Source: Pseudoalteromonas byunsanensis (lineage in GTDB: Bacteria; Pseudomonadota; Gammaproteobacteria; Enterobacterales; Alteromonadaceae). From it: DNA of 64,000 nt. A program made the position numbers and the translations under genes. The notes beneath the pieces were generated by a model that saw only the letters and a program-made list of their open reading frames with translations, made no database searches and was not told the origin of the DNA. This document shows, in pieces, positions 1-9,672 of this stretch. The stretch is taken from contig NZ_MNAN01000006.1 in the NCBI RefSeq assembly GCF_001854475.1, forward strand, positions 1 to 64,000, written 5' to 3'. How positions within the stretch are numbered: position 1 is the first letter of the stretch; each line of letters starts with the position of its first letter.

Positions 1-126
1 GGGCGGCGAATAAAAAGCGCAAGCCCTTTTTAAAGGATTTTTGAAGAAAAGTGATAAAAACAGGCTGTTCGCACTATTTTTGAGCGAAAGTTGTGTTTTT
101 GAGGGTTTTATATACAAATAAAGCGC
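1..126. other. Left edge, no gene seen
   Basis: This AT-rich stretch lies beyond the 3' end of the gppA gene. I see no convincing reading frame. Positions 122-137 form a short hairpin (AGCGC, six-base loop, GCGCT) that spans the gppA stop codon and is followed on the minus strand by TTATTTG. It could be a weak terminator, but five base pairs are little to rely on. Confidence 0.4.
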
Positions 127-1629
127 TCAACCGCGCTCTATTTGTATATTCCAATCAACTTTGTGCTGATATTGTGCCTCTTGTTCCAGTTCACTTTCCA
201 TAAGAGGATGATTCGCCAACCAATCAGCTTCAAAACCTAGAGTCAGTTGTTCCTTATCATCCGCCGTAATTGTAACAGGTGGCACCATATCGTCTTGCCT
301 ACGCATAGACAGAATAACCGCCAACCGAACAATACGACTCAATCGCTCAGTGGTTTTAGCGTGAGTTCCTAGGTTTTCAAAAGTCTTTAAATTAAGATCA
401 GCCCTGTGTGATGCAGTCAATGCAACTATCATCTGCTTTTCTATTTTTGAATATCCAGGCATACCTGTATGATTTAAGATATAAGCACTATGTTTGTGAT
501 ACTGTTTATAATCGACAATTAATCCTATCTCATGCACACACGCAACTGCACAAAGTATTTTCTTCGTTACTTCAAGGTCAAGCTGCCACTTGTCTGCGAG
601 CTGCTTAGCTAAAGACAAAGCAAGTTCGGCAACATAGCTGGCTTGTCGTTTATCAACATGGTAACGATCCATAAAGCTGTCTAACGTTCGTTTGCAAATA
701 TCCGAGTTATGGAGCTGTGGAATCATGCTGTACAAGACACCTTCACGCAAAGCTCCGCCTGCAAGTCCCATCTGCTCTATGTGAAGAGATTCAAAAAGTG
801 CAATAAGAATAGCCAAACCAGATACGAACACCAATCGGCGCTCTTCACTTAAACCCGCTAAATCTAACTCTGTAATAGTCTGACAAGCAATCGCTTGAAT
901 CTGGATGTCCTGAAGTTTTTCAAGGGTAAGTAAATCTGTTTGACCATCTGCAGCGAGTATTTCTTGAATAGCCTGTACCGTCCCAGAAGCACCTATGGCT
1001 AGTTCCCATCCTAACGCCACAAAGTCTTTCTGAATTGGTAAGATTACCTTCTTCGCTGAAGTGATAGCACGATTAAAGTTTTCAGAACTCAGTAAACCAT
1101 CCGAAAAATATTGCTCAAGAAAGGTGACACAGCCCATATTCAAGCTTTTATAAAGCAGAGCATCAAATCCTTTCCCAATCACAACCTCGGTACTAGCTCC
1201 ACCGATATCGATCACCAATTGACGACCCTGACAAGCAGATGTGTGTGCAACTCCCTTATAAATGGTCTTTGCCTCTAACTCACCGCTAATCACATTAATC
1301 TTATGATTGAGGATTTGTTCTGCACGAACTCTGAACTGGTCCGCATTTTTGGCAAGTCTGAGTGTTGCTGTCGCTACTATACTGATATTTTCCTTCGGTA
1401 TATCTTGCAATCGCTCTGCAAACAGGGCCAAGCACTCCCACCCTCTTTGCATCGCGTCTTCTGACAACACATTGTTTTTGTCTAAACCTGCTGCTAAACG
1501 CACTTTGCGTTTAACACGCCCAATGGTATGTACGCCACACGCAACATGCCGTGCAATAAGCATGTGAAAGCTGTTAGAGCCCAGATCTATAACCGCAAAC
1601 ACGTTACTTTGAGGAATTTTCTGCCTCAC
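127..1629 (-). CDS. gppA: Exopolyphosphatase / guanosine pentaphosphate phosphohydrolase (Ppx/GppA family)
   Basis: The protein would hydrolyse inorganic polyphosphate and/or convert pppGpp to ppGpp, which links phosphate stores to the stringent response. Its 500 residues carry the actin-like ATPase fold signatures of the family: DLGSNS at about 15-20, DIGGASTE at about 141-148 and GASGT near 213. The C-terminal half resembles the HD-like helical domain of long family members. Translation appears to begin at a GTG, with AGAGG about ten bases upstream. The gene follows rhlB on the same strand after 44 bases. The order gppA-rhlB-trxA-rho is the one known from enteric bacteria, and it favours the name gppA over ppx. 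Sequence alone does not tell the two activities apart. Confidence 0.85.
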   Translation of the reverse strand: MRQKIPQSNVFAVIDLGSNSFHMLIARHVACGVHTIGRVKRKVRLAAGLDKNNVLSEDAMQRGWECLALFAERLQDIPKENISIVATATLRLAKNADQFRVRAEQILNHKINVISGELEAKTIYKGVAHTSACQGRQLVIDIGGASTEVVIGKGFDALLYKSLNMGCVTFLEQYFSDGLLSSENFNRAITSAKKVILPIQKDFVALGWELAIGASGTVQAIQEILAADGQTDLLTLEKLQDIQIQAIACQTITELDLAGLSEERRLVFVSGLAILIALFESLHIEQMGLAGGALREGVLYSMIPQLHNSDICKRTLDSFMDRYHVDKRQASYVAELALSLAKQLADKWQLDLEVTKKILCAVACVHEIGLIVDYKQYHKHSAYILNHTGMPGYSKIEKQMIVALTASHRADLNLKTFENLGTHAKTTERLSRIVRLAVILSMRRQDDMVPPVTITADDKEQLTLGFEADWLANHPLMESELEQEAQYQHKVDWNIQIERG

Positions 1630-1673
1630 TAATGTAAACCTCTAGAAACAAGTACCAATGTGATCGCTCAAAT

Positions 1674-2948
1674 TTAATTATTAGAGCGCTGCTTTTGGTA
1701 ACTACCTTGGCGACGTCCGTTGTTACGGTTGCGTGGTCCAGATGAGTAGTTCCTTTTTCTTTGCATATTAGGCTTAGTTAAGTCATCTAGCAAAGCTGTT
1801 TTATCATAATGCGACAAAGGGATTGCATGTTCGATATAAGACTCGATCTCATGCAAATTGTACGCATATTGCTCACAGGCAAAGCTAATTGCGTGTCCCG
1901 AAGCACCGGCTCTCGCTGTACGTCCGATTCGATGAACGTAGTCTTCGCAGTCATCCGGCAAGTCAAAGTTGAATACATGACTTACTTCTGGAATATGTAA
2001 ACCGCGCGCGGCAACATCAGTAGCTACCAGAAAATCAACATCCCCTTTGGAAAATTGCGCCAAAATACTCTGACGTTTTTTCTGATTAACATCACCTGTA
2101 AGTAGTCCCACGCGGTGTCCATCTGCTTTAAGCCATGCATACACGTTTTCACAACTTTGCTTTGTGTTAGCAAAAATAATCGCTTTTTCCGGCCACTCTT
2201 CTTCAATTAATGTAAGCAACAATGGGATCTTATCATCGTGTGAAGGGTGGAATAGCTCTTCTTGAATACGTTTCCCAGTTTTTACTCCCGGCTCAATTTG
2301 CACATGTTCTGGATTAGTCATATGCTCAAAAGCCAACTCTTGAACCCGATACGATAGGGTTGCCGAGAATAATAAGTTTAGTCGCTCAGATGTCTCCGGC
2401 ATCCGATTGAACAAATAACGAATATCTTTGATAAAGCCTAAATCGAACATTCGATCAGCTTCATCTAACACCACAACCTCGATCTCGTTAAGGCTATATG
2501 CACCTTGTTTGTAGAAATCTATCAGGCGTCCTGTGGTGCCAATTAAAATATCTACACCATTTTCTAGTTGTGCACGTTGTTTTTCGTAATCTTCGCCACC
2601 ATATATCAAACCTAGTTTGAGATCACAGTGTGGCGCAATAATTTTTGCATCTTTATGTATCTGAATCGCCAGCTCCCTAGTGGGAGCCATGATCAGTGCC
2701 CTTGGTTGCTTTCTGGAAATACCTTCTGATTGCATCAAACGATGACAAGTGGCTGTTAAAAAAGCCAAAGTTTTACCTGTCCCCGTTTGAGCTTGGCCTG
2801 CAATATCACGGCCATCAACAACAAAAGGCAAACACTTTGCTTGGATTGGCGTACAATATTCGAAGCCATTCGCGGTTAAGCCGGCGACCACTTCCGGCGC
2901 TAAAGCAAAGTCAGAAAATTTTTTATTGGTCAAATGTGTCTTAGTCAT
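1674..2948 (-). CDS. rhlB: DEAD-box ATP-dependent RNA helicase RhlB
   Basis: RhlB unwinds structured RNA and in gammaproteobacteria works with RNase E and PNPase in the degradosome. This 424-residue protein has the full DEAD-box set: a Q motif around TPIQ (34-37), Walker A AQTGTGKT (53-60), PTRELA near 89, DEAD (162-165), SAT, and [10 protein letters not shown] near the end of the second RecA lobe. After about residue 395 comes a basic tail rich in Arg, Asn, Gly and Gln, as in RhlB of related species and typical of an RNA-binding extension. The gene is divergent from trxA across 91 bases and heads a probable rhlB-gppA operon. Gene order supports rhlB over other DEAD-box paralogues. Confidence 0.95.
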   Translation of the reverse strand: MTKTHLTNKKFSDFALAPEVVAGLTANGFEYCTPIQAKCLPFVVDGRDIAGQAQTGTGKTLAFLTATCHRLMQSEGISRKQPRALIMAPTRELAIQIHKDAKIIAPHCDLKLGLIYGGEDYEKQRAQLENGVDILIGTTGRLIDFYKQGAYSLNEIEVVVLDEADRMFDLGFIKDIRYLFNRMPETSERLNLLFSATLSYRVQELAFEHMTNPEHVQIEPGVKTGKRIQEELFHPSHDDKIPLLLTLIEEEWPEKAIIFANTKQSCENVYAWLKADGHRVGLLTGDVNQKKRQSILAQFSKGDVDFLVATDVAARGLHIPEVSHVFNFDLPDDCEDYVHRIGRTARAGASGHAISFACEQYAYNLHEIESYIEHAIPLSHYDKTALLDDLTKPNMQRKRNYSSGPRNRNNGRRQGSYQKQRSNN

Positions 2949-3039
2949 AGCGATAAAGCATAACGTTTAAACTTGCAATAAGAAACAAGAGTGTTTAAAT
3001 ACGCATTAAATAATTCGCCAAATTCTAACGGAGAGCGCA

Positions 3040-3366
3040 ATGAGCGACAAAATTATTCAACTTACCGATGACAGCTTTGAAGCAGACGTACTTAAATCAG
3101 ACAAGCCAGTACTTGTTGATTTTTGGGCTGAATGGTGTGGTCCTTGTAAAATGATCGCCCCAATTTTAAACGAAGTTGCTGAAGAGTTTGCAGGTAAAGT
3201 AGTCATAGGAAAACTTAACATTGACCAAAATGCAGGTACACCACCTAAATTTGGTATTCGTGGTATTCCTACTCTACTGCTATTTAAAGATGGTGCAGTT
3301 GTGGCAACTAAAGTAGGCGCACTATCTAAAACTCAACTTGTTGAGTTCTTAGAGAGCAACGCTTAA
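3040..3366 (+). CDS. trxA: Thioredoxin 1
   Basis: This cytoplasmic disulfide reductase supplies electrons to ribonucleotide reductase, methionine sulfoxide reductase and PAPS reductase. The 108 residues are the normal length. The redox site is WCGPC with cysteines at 33 and 36, and the cis-proline loop appears as GIPT around 74-77. GGAGAG lies eight bases before the ATG. It is transcribed alone: a 13-base-pair hairpin follows at 3377-3413, and rho starts about 210 bases later. Position between rhlB and rho is the classical one. Confidence 0.98.
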   Translation: MSDKIIQLTDDSFEADVLKSDKPVLVDFWAEWCGPCKMIAPILNEVAEEFAGKVVIGKLNIDQNAGTPPKFGIRGIPTLLLFKDGAVVATKVGALSKTQLVEFLESNA

Positions 3367-3376
3367 CAAAGCTTGA

Positions 3377-3413
3377 AATATGCACCCGTGGATTAAAAAA
3401 ACGGGTGCATATT
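3377..3413 (+). terminator. Long hairpin after trxA
   Basis: A perfect 13-base-pair stem (3377-3389 with 3401-3413) encloses an 11-base loop. The downstream sequence is ATTGCCTTATTTT, so the U tract is poor. It probably ends or processes the trxA transcript; it might instead be part of the rho leader. Confidence 0.6.
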
Positions 3414-3575
3414 GCCTTATTTTCCAGTTTATTTTAGATTTTTCACACAAAATTTGTATAAAGACTGGACGCCCAGCGACCTAGCTGCTAATTTATATCA
3501 CCACTAACCTTTAGATTTATCAAATCAACCTCTCTCGTTTACGAGAATGACAATTGTAATAAAGAACCCACCAAT
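3414..3575 (+). promoter_or_regulatory. rho leader region
   Basis: These 162 bases lie between the trxA hairpin and rho. A TATAAA box sits at 3457-3462, but I find no good -35 element at the right distance. In E. coli the rho leader carries autoregulatory sites, and a similar role here is an inference. No small reading frame stands out. Confidence 0.35.
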
Positions 3576-4835
3576 ATGCATTTACGCGAACTTAAAGACA
3601 AGTCAATCAACGAACTTGTAAAACTAGCCGAGTCTATGGGACTCGAAAACGTAGCCCGTCTTAGAAAACAAGACATTATTTTTGCCATTTTAAAAGCCCA
3701 CGCCAAAAGCGGCGAAAACATTTACGGCGGCGGTGTTTTAGAAATTCTACAAGATGGCTTCGGCTTTTTACGCTCATCAGAAGCTTCTTATTTAGCTGGT
3801 CCAGATGACATTTATGTCTCTCCAAGCCAAATTAGACGCTTTAGTATGCGCACAGGTGACACCATCAGCGGTTTAATCCGCCCACCTAAAGATGGTGAAC
3901 GTTATTTTGCGTTACTGAAAGTCAATGAGGTTAATTTCGATAAGCCTGAAAACTCTCGTACCAAAATACTATTTGAAAACCTTACACCAATCCATGCGAA
4001 CGAACGCTTTGTTATGGAACGTGGTAATGGTAGTACGGAAGATATAACGGCTCGAGTATTGGACCTTGCTTCACCAATCGGTAGAGGACAACGTGCCCTT
4101 ATCGTGGCTCCACCGAAAGCTGGTAAAACCATGCTTCTTCAAAACATCGCACAATCCATCACTTATAACAATCCTGATGCAACACTGATGGTATTGCTGA
4201 TTGACGAGCGCCCAGAAGAAGTGACCGAGATGCAACGCCTAGTAAAGGGTGAAGTAATCGCGTCAACATTTGATGAGCCAGCAAACCGTCACGTGCAAGT
4301 TGCAGAGATGGTTATAGAAAAAGCCAAACGTTTGGTCGAGCACAAAAAAGATGTTGTTATCTTGCTAGATTCAATAACGCGTTTAGCCCGTGCTTACAAT
4401 ACCGTGATCCCATCATCAGGTAAGGTGCTAACAGGTGGTGTAGATGCAAACGCTCTACATAAACCAAAGCGCTTCTTTGGTGCAGCTCGTAATGTTGAAG
4501 AAGGTGGTAGTTTGACCATCATCGCAACGGCCCTTATCGATACAGGCTCTAAAATGGATGAAGTTATCTACGAAGAGTTTAAAGGAACCGGTAACATGGA
4601 ATTACACCTTAATCGTAAGATTGCTGAAAAGCGTGTTTTCCCTGCTATTGATTTTAACCGTTCAGGTACGCGTCGTGAAGAATTACTGACGAAAACCGAC
4701 GAGCTTCAGAAAATGTGGATTTTACGTAAAATCGTTCATGAAATGTCAGAGATTGACGCCATGGAGTTCCTCATAGATAAGCTATCAATGAGCAAAACAA
4801 ACGATGAATTCTTTGAGCTAATGCGAAGAAAGTAG
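3576..4835 (+). CDS. rho: Transcription termination factor Rho
   Basis: Rho is the hexameric RNA-dependent ATPase that ends transcription at rut sites. The 419 residues match the usual length. An N-terminal Rho_N helical domain (about 5-45) is followed by the cold-shock-like RNA-binding domain (about 50-120), with GFGFLR at 61-66. The ATPase core has Walker A PPKAGKT (179-185), the LIDERPEEV strand, and the Q- and R-loop regions near [18 protein letters not shown]. Conservation is very high and no residue looks lost. The gene stands alone between the trxA hairpin and a strong intrinsic terminator. Confidence 0.98.
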   Translation: MHLRELKDKSINELVKLAESMGLENVARLRKQDIIFAILKAHAKSGENIYGGGVLEILQDGFGFLRSSEASYLAGPDDIYVSPSQIRRFSMRTGDTISGLIRPPKDGERYFALLKVNEVNFDKPENSRTKILFENLTPIHANERFVMERGNGSTEDITARVLDLASPIGRGQRALIVAPPKAGKTMLLQNIAQSITYNNPDATLMVLLIDERPEEVTEMQRLVKGEVIASTFDEPANRHVQVAEMVIEKAKRLVEHKKDVVILLDSITRLARAYNTVIPSSGKVLTGGVDANALHKPKRFFGAARNVEEGGSLTIIATALIDTGSKMDEVIYEEFKGTGNMELHLNRKIAEKRVFPAIDFNRSGTRREELLTKTDELQKMWILRKIVHEMSEIDAMEFLIDKLSMSKTNDEFFELMRRK

Positions 4836-4852
4836 TTCACTGGATTTATAAG

Positions 4853-4877
4853 AAGCCTGTTTTTACAGGCTTTTTTA
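4853..4877 (+). terminator. Intrinsic terminator of rho
   Basis: The stem AAGCCTGT / ACAGGCTT (4853-4860 and 4865-4872) has a TTTT loop and runs into a T-rich tail, 17 bases after the rho stop codon. Confidence 0.85.
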
Positions 4878-4955
4878 TTGCCTATCGCTTGGCTATGAGG
4901 GCTTTTTCAACTATATATTATGAGTCTTTTAAAATTTAAATGGACTCGTTAAGCA

Positions 4956-6212
4956 ATGAAAATGCAGCACCTAGCGATGCTTTACTTAGCCTTAAATGCC
5001 TTGTCATTGATAAGTATAGGTGTGCTTTTTTCATTATCCGCGACCTCTATTTCCGTGCTCGTAGCGGCCTCATCTATCACCGCTGTTTGCTGTATCCTCT
5101 ACTACCAACGAAGACTCAAAAACAGCTCTCACTTAGACAACTTAGTACAAGCACTCGTTAAAGAAGGTTGTATTGATCTTACCTTTCGGTTCGACGAAAA
5201 CGACAAAAGCCTACCCACTGCTTGTTTCGCGCTTAATGCTAGCCTGATTGCCATTGAGCATATCATTGGTGAAGTATATGCGTCATCAGCAAGACTATCT
5301 CCAATGGCAGATAACTTGCGTGATACATACGCTTCAATGACGCAAAAAGCGTCAATTCAACATGCCCATGGCCAAGACTTGGCCTCATCTATAAACCGTA
5401 TGTTAGAAGTATCTAGAGAACTTGATGAAAATTTAGAAAAAATCTATCACTCGGTTGAAGCTGCGACGTACGCAGTTAAACAAACCCGCCAAGATACCAA
5501 TAAAAGCCAAAACAGTTTACTCGGGCTTGTCGATAATATTGAGCAAACCAGTAAGCAGATAGCAACGTTGAAAACAGATAGTGACTCAATCAGCTCTGTC
5601 ATTGATGTCATTAATTCTATCGCTGAACAAACAAACTTACTCGCGCTCAATGCAGCTATTGAGGCCGCCAGAGCGGGTGAGCAAGGTCGTGGCTTTGCGG
5701 TCGTGGCAGATGAAGTACGAAGTCTTGCAGCGAGGACCAGTCAATCTACACAGCAAGTTCGAGATATGGTCGCAAAAATTCAGGCCGGTACTGATAGTGC
5801 TCATAGCCTAATGCAAGAAGCATTGGCACAAACAGAGCAAACAGTGTCTCTTTCCGAAGCCTCTACGAAGGAAATGGATCAAATCGAGCAAGCAATGGTG
5901 AATGTTAACGACATGTCTCAAAATATTCACGCACAAGTGGCACAGCAAAAAGCAGTCTATGACGAAGCGCAAAACAGTATTGAGTCGATGGTTGAGCTAA
6001 ATTCAGATGCGTTATCCAGCTCCAAAATTCAAGCCGTATCGAGCAGTGACTTGCTCAATTTAGCCGTCACCATACATGACAAGTTATCACTTTTTAAAGC
6101 TGACTATGATCCACCCGACATATCTAAAAGAGACCAAAAAACACATAGCAACAGTCAGGACAAACCCGACACGTCCGAAAGTGGGCCATCATCCGACGTC
6201 GAGTTGTTCTGA
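4956..6212 (+). CDS. Methyl-accepting chemotaxis protein with a membrane hairpin
   Basis: This is a chemoreceptor that would control CheA kinase. Of its 418 residues, two hydrophobic helices (about 6-25 and 30-50) form an N-terminal hairpin with almost nothing between them. A cytoplasmic helical region follows, then the conserved signalling tip at about 223-260, including [15 protein letters not shown]. There is no periplasmic ligand domain, so any signal would be sensed in the membrane, in the cytoplasm or through a partner. The last 40 residues are charged and low in complexity. No typical CheR-binding pentapeptide is present at the C terminus. No che genes are nearby. The last 24 bases overlap the end of the convergent hybrid kinase gene. 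Confidence 0.85.
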   Translation: MKMQHLAMLYLALNALSLISIGVLFSLSATSISVLVAASSITAVCCILYYQRRLKNSSHLDNLVQALVKEGCIDLTFRFDENDKSLPTACFALNASLIAIEHIIGEVYASSARLSPMADNLRDTYASMTQKASIQHAHGQDLASSINRMLEVSRELDENLEKIYHSVEAATYAVKQTRQDTNKSQNSLLGLVDNIEQTSKQIATLKTDSDSISSVIDVINSIAEQTNLLALNAAIEAARAGEQGRGFAVVADEVRSLAARTSQSTQQVRDMVAKIQAGTDSAHSLMQEALAQTEQTVSLSEASTKEMDQIEQAMVNVNDMSQNIHAQVAQQKAVYDEAQNSIESMVELNSDALSSSKIQAVSSSDLLNLAVTIHDKLSLFKADYDPPDISKRDQKTHSNSQDKPDTSESGPSSDVELF

Positions 6213-9020
6213 CAAGCCAAGATACTGCAGCTCATCACATAAGATTAAATACAAGTGTTCAGCTTGTTTGTACTGCTCTTTTGATAGCGCACTCTCTAGT
6301 TGTCGCGAGGTATTTGCTAGTGAGCCAAAATTAAATGTACTCGCAGCACCCGATAAGCGATGACATGCTCTTTGTAAGCTTTGCCATTGTTGCGCTTGCC
6401 AAAGCTCAATGACTACAGAGCGCTCATTGGGCAATGTTTCTACAAAACTTGAAGCCAAGTCGCTAATATCCACCTGACTAGATACGAACTCAGGGACTGT
6501 TGATAGGTGCCTCTGTAGCGCTTTAATCAGTAGCTTTCTATCGAGAGGTTTGCCCAAATGGCCAGTAAACCCAGCTTTTAAATATGACTGGATCTCATGC
6601 TCCATCACATTAGCCGTCAATGCATATACAGGCTGATCAAAACCTGATTGATGTAGTAAATTGAGCGCTTCGACACCGTCCATTCTTGGCATTTGTATGT
6701 CCATCAATACCACATCAGGATACTCTCTTAGACATAGCTCTACAGCTTCTTCACCATTTTTGGCAACAATCACTTCGAGGCCAAGTTGCTCGATCAACCG
6801 CTTAAAGAGTGCGCGATTATCATCATGATCTTCGGCAACTAGAATTTTTCCATAGTCCCAGCTGACTTCTTGTTGTTGCTCTATACTTTCAGGTAATTCA
6901 CAATGTTGTGGCGCACATGGGATATAAACAATAAACTCACTTCCCTTATTGATCTCACTGTTGACGCTGATACTCCCACCCATCATGTCTGTTAGCTGCT
7001 GTGACAAACATAAACCTAAGCCCGACCCTCCAAAACGACGAGTAATACTGTTGTCACCTTGCTGGAAGCTTTCAAATACTCGACTCAGTTGCTCTTGACT
7101 CATACCTATACCGGTATCCAAGACTTTAAAAACCAGTCCAGAGGGCTGACAGCTAACTTGCAGTTCAACAACACCATGTTCGGTAAACTTAACCGCATTG
7201 CCCAGCAAGTTAATCAAGATCTGCTTAAGGCGCACATAGTCTAGCTTGACCATGACAAAATCATCACTGTCATTTTTGATGCTAAACTGGAGCGCTTTCA
7301 CATTACAAGCGTTATAAAACATATCACTGATATCATCGAGTAGGCTTTGTAAGTAGAACTCTGTGTACTCTAACTCTAAACGCTGTGCTTCTATGCGGCT
7401 CAGGTCTAATACATCACTCACCAGATCTTTTAAGTGCTCTCCCTGGCGTTGAATAACCCCAAGAGATGCCTTGAGTTCAATGTTTTGACCATGTTCATTT
7501 AGCATAGCTTCGGCCTGACCAATAATCGACGTTAGGGGTGTTCTGATCTCATGACTTATATTGGCAAGAAACTGATTCTTAACTTGGTTGGCCTCTCTAA
7601 GTTCGTCCGCAACCCGCTGCAATTCGGCCGTTCTTTCTGCGACTTTTTCACGTAATTCGACTTTCGCGTTTTTCTCGGCTTGCTTAAAATACAAACTAAC
7701 TACAGCGATAAACAGCGATAACACAACCATCGAACTTAACCAGATCACTTGCTCACGCTTCTCTATTTGTAATGTTTGAAACGCTTGCTTTTGCTTCAGC
7801 TCAGTAATTTCCCGATTTAACTCTGCGGCTTCTATCCGATTCTGGTACTCCATCATTTTTGCAAGAACGTTTTTATTCAAAAACTCATACTGATTCGTTT
7901 GATATTGAGTAAAGTTTAACAATGCTTGCTCATGCTTTCCCACACCAGCTTGAATAAGAGACAACGTAGCGAGTTCTTCTTTCTCTAGGTAGCGCGCTCC
8001 GGTATCAGTTGCCAAAAACATTGCTTCGTTGATCATCTGTTCCGCTTTATCCAACTCACCTTTAACGAACATCGCTTTCGCGAGAGGAAATAAAGCCGAC
8101 ATACGCCCCGTATTGCTATTTATCTTTTCCGCATAGTACAAAGCAAAGTTGGCCTCCTTTTCTGCCTTGTCAAACTCTCCTTGTACTAGGCTCACACCAG
8201 CAAGGTTGGCGTACTGAACCATCAAATGGTCCATATTGTTTTGAGGCTCATAGTAATCTATTGCTGACTGGTAGTGATATCGTGCAGAGTGTGTCATTCC
8301 TTTTTTGCTGAATAACTCGCCCAAATAAGTGTGAGCTAATGCAACCCCGTAGCTATCACCTAGCTCTGAAAACATCTTCATACCGGTATTGATCATTTCT
8401 TGTGCGACATCAAACTGATATTGACGAATATATACGGATGACATATTAAGCATAATGTCAGCTTCGTGCTGCATTTCACCCAAGCCTTGGTAAAATTTCT
8501 GTGCTTCACCAAAGTGAGAAATAGCTAAGCCTAGTTCATTGGTTTTGACATACGCCAGCCCGAGGTTGTTATGCATGTTAGCTTGTTCTAATGGGTTGTT
8601 GCGTTTGCTCGCTATGCTTAGCGCTTTTAGATACTGAGGGATGGCTGTGGTATACAGCCCTTGATGATAGGCGTTAATCGCCAACAGTTTGGTCGCAAAA
8701 TAATATGCGTCGCTAAGTGGTTGCTGCACATATTCTGTTTCGATTTCTTTTAGATAGTATTCTGTTGTCGCAAAGTCGTCACGCTCAAACGCCTCGCGGG
8801 CGAGTGACTTTAATAGTTCAAAGCGCTGCTTCGACGTTAAATCTGGATGAGAAAGTAACTGATGCCCTTTGATGGAAATATCTTGCCAACTTTCTAAATC
8901 ACCCAGTCCTTCTATCTGTGTCGTAAGCGATGGCGTAGCCTTTTGTGCAGATACAGCAAAGGTTATGTTAAAAATCAACATTGTATATATGAGTGCTCTG
9001 CTTATAAGCCCTTTAGCCAT
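6189..9020 (-). CDS. TPR hybrid sensor histidine kinase with receiver and Hpt domains
   Basis: This membrane kinase probably senses through a periplasmic TPR array and relays phosphate internally. From the chosen start it has 943 residues: signal peptide (1-26), tetratricopeptide-like repeats (about 60-400), one membrane helix (about 426-446), coiled coil, HisKA with His490 in [10 protein letters not shown], an ATPase domain with NLLGNAVKF near 604 and GGSGLGL near 664, a receiver domain (about 725-840) with Asp774, and an Hpt domain with His887. The frame is open for 75 more codons upstream. I chose the ATG at 9020 because it opens a clean signal peptide and because the extension would run inside the divergent DnaJ-like gene. 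No response regulator is adjacent, so its output is unknown. Confidence 0.88.
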   Translation of the reverse strand: MAKGLISRALIYTMLIFNITFAVSAQKATPSLTTQIEGLGDLESWQDISIKGHQLLSHPDLTSKQRFELLKSLAREAFERDDFATTEYYLKEIETEYVQQPLSDAYYFATKLLAINAYHQGLYTTAIPQYLKALSIASKRNNPLEQANMHNNLGLAYVKTNELGLAISHFGEAQKFYQGLGEMQHEADIMLNMSSVYIRQYQFDVAQEMINTGMKMFSELGDSYGVALAHTYLGELFSKKGMTHSARYHYQSAIDYYEPQNNMDHLMVQYANLAGVSLVQGEFDKAEKEANFALYYAEKINSNTGRMSALFPLAKAMFVKGELDKAEQMINEAMFLATDTGARYLEKEELATLSLIQAGVGKHEQALLNFTQYQTNQYEFLNKNVLAKMMEYQNRIEAAELNREITELKQKQAFQTLQIEKREQVIWLSSMVVLSLFIAVVSLYFKQAEKNAKVELREKVAERTAELQRVADELREANQVKNQFLANISHEIRTPLTSIIGQAEAMLNEHGQNIELKASLGVIQRQGEHLKDLVSDVLDLSRIEAQRLELEYTEFYLQSLLDDISDMFYNACNVKALQFSIKNDSDDFVMVKLDYVRLKQILINLLGNAVKFTEHGVVELQVSCQPSGLVFKVLDTGIGMSQEQLSRVFESFQQGDNSITRRFGGSGLGLCLSQQLTDMMGGSISVNSEINKGSEFIVYIPCAPQHCELPESIEQQQEVSWDYGKILVAEDHDDNRALFKRLIEQLGLEVIVAKNGEEAVELCLREYPDVVLMDIQMPRMDGVEALNLLHQSGFDQPVYALTANVMEHEIQSYLKAGFTGHLGKPLDRKLLIKALQRHLSTVPEFVSSQVDISDLASSFVETLPNERSVVIELWQAQQWQSLQRACHRLSGAASTFNFGSLANTSRQLESALSKEQYKQAEHLYLILCDELQYLGLSEQLDVG

Positions 9021-9087
9021 CCTTGTTCCCACCACTTCAACCAAAATAATGCTATGCTGAAGATACACTAACTCAATTGGTGGAACA

Positions 9088-9672
9088 ATGCTCAACCCTT
9101 TAGTCGATACGATTTTCCTCATCATAAGTGACCAGCAAATACATAAAGTGCATACATTAGCGGGCATGTTAAGCCACCAGCAAGTCTTTCCTAAACTAGA
9201 CGAAGAGCCTAATAAAGAACTGTTTAAAAAAAACTTTTTGATCATGAACGCTTTGTATCAATTGCAAAATGAGCTGCTTCAAGAAGGTCTGTACCTCAGT
9301 GTCAGCGGTATGCATATTCAGCTAAGCAATATTTCAAAAAAAACACCGCAAACCTCAGATCCGCTGCGCGACTATTATTTAGATTGGCAAAATTATGAAA
9401 CCACTAAGGATGAAGTGATTGAGTTGCTTGACGCCTTCTGGCAAAATTTTGACTCGCCCAGCTCGCTAACAAGCGTGCCAGCAGCTGTAATTCAAGATAT
9501 TTGCAAACACTGGCAGCTCCCCTACCCATACCAAAGGCAACAACTCAAAAAAGTCTGGCGACAGCAGGCTGTGATACAACATCCTGATAAAGATGAAGGG
9601 TGTGCAAAGCGCTTTAAGCAACTCAAAGAAGAATATGACTTACTTAAAGCACATTTAGTTGTTATTGACTAA
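9088..9672 (+). CDS. DnaJ-related protein with C-terminal J domain
   Basis: The 194-residue protein ends in a J-like domain (about 140-190) with the HPD tripeptide in QHPDKDEG, which in J proteins stimulates the DnaK ATPase. The first 130 residues match, from memory, the N-terminal domain of a family called DnaJ-related in gammaproteobacteria. There are no Cys-rich or Gly/Phe regions, so it is not DnaJ itself. The substrate is unknown. The start has GGTGGA as a ribosome site. Its stop overlaps the stop of the convergent dbpA by four bases. Confidence 0.75.
   Translation: MLNPLVDTIFLIISDQQIHKVHTLAGMLSHQQVFPKLDEEPNKELFKKNFLIMNALYQLQNELLQEGLYLSVSGMHIQLSNISKKTPQTSDPLRDYYLDWQNYETTKDEVIELLDAFWQNFDSPSSLTSVPAAVIQDICKHWQLPYPYQRQQLKKVWRQQAVIQHPDKDEGCAKRFKQLKEEYDLLKAHLVVID

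Noticed and set aside
9021..9245. A 75-codon N-terminal extension of the TPR hybrid kinase
   Set aside because: It runs through the divergent DnaJ-like gene, is Cys- and Trp-rich in an unnatural way, and would bury a clean signal peptide that begins at the ATG at 9020.
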